This document shows positions 63,968 to 64,000 of a stretch of DNA of 64,000 nucleotides, in pieces. A program made the translations under genes and the position numbers. Origin of the DNA: Actinomadura livida (GTDB lineage Bacteria; Actinomycetota; Actinomycetes; Streptosporangiales; Streptosporangiaceae); the NCBI RefSeq assembly GCF_014648675.1, contig NZ_BMRO01000002.1, forward strand, positions 252,550-316,549, in the 5' to 3' direction. Within the stretch, counting starts at the first letter, position 1; each line of letters begins with the position of its first letter. The notes under the pieces are model-generated. The model ran no database searches, was not told the DNA's origin, and worked only from the letters and a program-made list of their open reading frames with translations.

Positions 63968-64000
63968 ATCTCCAGGCCGGACGCCGTCATCACCGGGCGC
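63964..64000 (-). CDS. C-terminal end of a probable YCII/DGPF-family gene (partial)
   Basis: The last 12 codons before TGA 63966-63964 read RPVMTASGLEM and continue off the window edge. ECF42-type sigma factor genes are typically preceded by a YCII-related (DGPF) protein gene ending in an ExRPxM-like motif, and the four-base overlap with the sigma factor start supports coupling. The identification rests mainly on context. Confidence 0.45.

Overview
The window reads as chromosome of a very GC-rich actinobacterium. The evidence is C/G-ending codons, many GTG starts, a garA/ftsR-like MerR locus, F420- and mycothiol-type enzyme families, an HrdB-like sigma factor with region 1.1, DUF3040/DUF5999-type small proteins and an ECF42-type sigma factor. 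It resembles Streptosporangiales/Thermomonosporaceae (Actinomadura-like), but this is inferred from gene content only. No rRNA, tRNA, CRISPR array, transposase, integrase or phage module was recognised.

Layout, left to right. 1-7.4 kb: the 3' part of a sugar-nucleotidyltransferase/phosphohexomutase-like fusion, a divergent MocR regulator and LysE exporter, an orphan OmpR-type response regulator, and a DUF881 - small basic protein - DUF881 membrane operon. 7.5-10.8 kb: zinc-ribbon FHA (GarA-like), FtsR-like MerR, bifunctional nuclease and a second MerR, the order known from mycobacteria but without gcvH. 10.8-16.7 kb: a large LPG-synthase-like membrane protein and gcvP under a tandem glycine riboswitch. 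17-23 kb: small housekeeping and accessory genes (TPR, F420/PPOX, Tex30-like hydrolase, DUF5999, TetR, a DinB/MDMPI-like protein).

21.8-29.1 kb is a nitrate/nitrite assimilation region: nitrate transporter, assimilatory nitrate reductase, nitrite reductase small subunit, a HemD-like NnaR-type regulator and a sirohydrochlorin chelatase for siroheme. Three of these genes are preceded by the same four-block, 11-bp-periodic operator that fits the GlnR consensus. The large nitrite reductase subunit is absent. 29.2-32.6 kb: a DrrAB-type ABC exporter convergent with an HrdB-like sigma factor, separated by a 21-bp perfect hairpin. 32.8-37.7 kb: menE divergent from menB-menC-menD (classical menaquinone route); menF lies apart at 44.3-45.5 kb behind a leaderless-type promoter with a dyad operator. 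37.8-41.3 kb: a NarL-type two-component system next to an ABC-2 exporter. 41.4-50.1 kb: tyrosine phosphatase, fatty acid desaturase, Fpg/Nei glycosylase, menF, BioY, SpeE-like protein, SDR, HtrA-like protease and a GlxA/AraC regulator.

50.3-64 kb is more accessory: a 5'-truncated radical-SAM gene remnant, a GH-like lipoprotein, a fragmented stretch (52.8-53.5 kb), a reductase, a WYL regulator fused to a DinB/DfsB-like domain, a proline-rich protein with a decayed AAA+ domain, an EamA exporter preceded by a short leader ORF in a hairpin, a vWA protein with an unrecognised conserved-looking partner, a thioesterase, and an ECF42-type sigma factor overlapping the end of a probable YCII gene at the window edge. 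The best candidates for undescribed biology are the WYL-DinB fusion, the pseudo-AAA protein with the vWA/partner pair, the repeated TTAC-N3-GTAA dyad (one copy on the tetR start), and the shared nitrogen operators.
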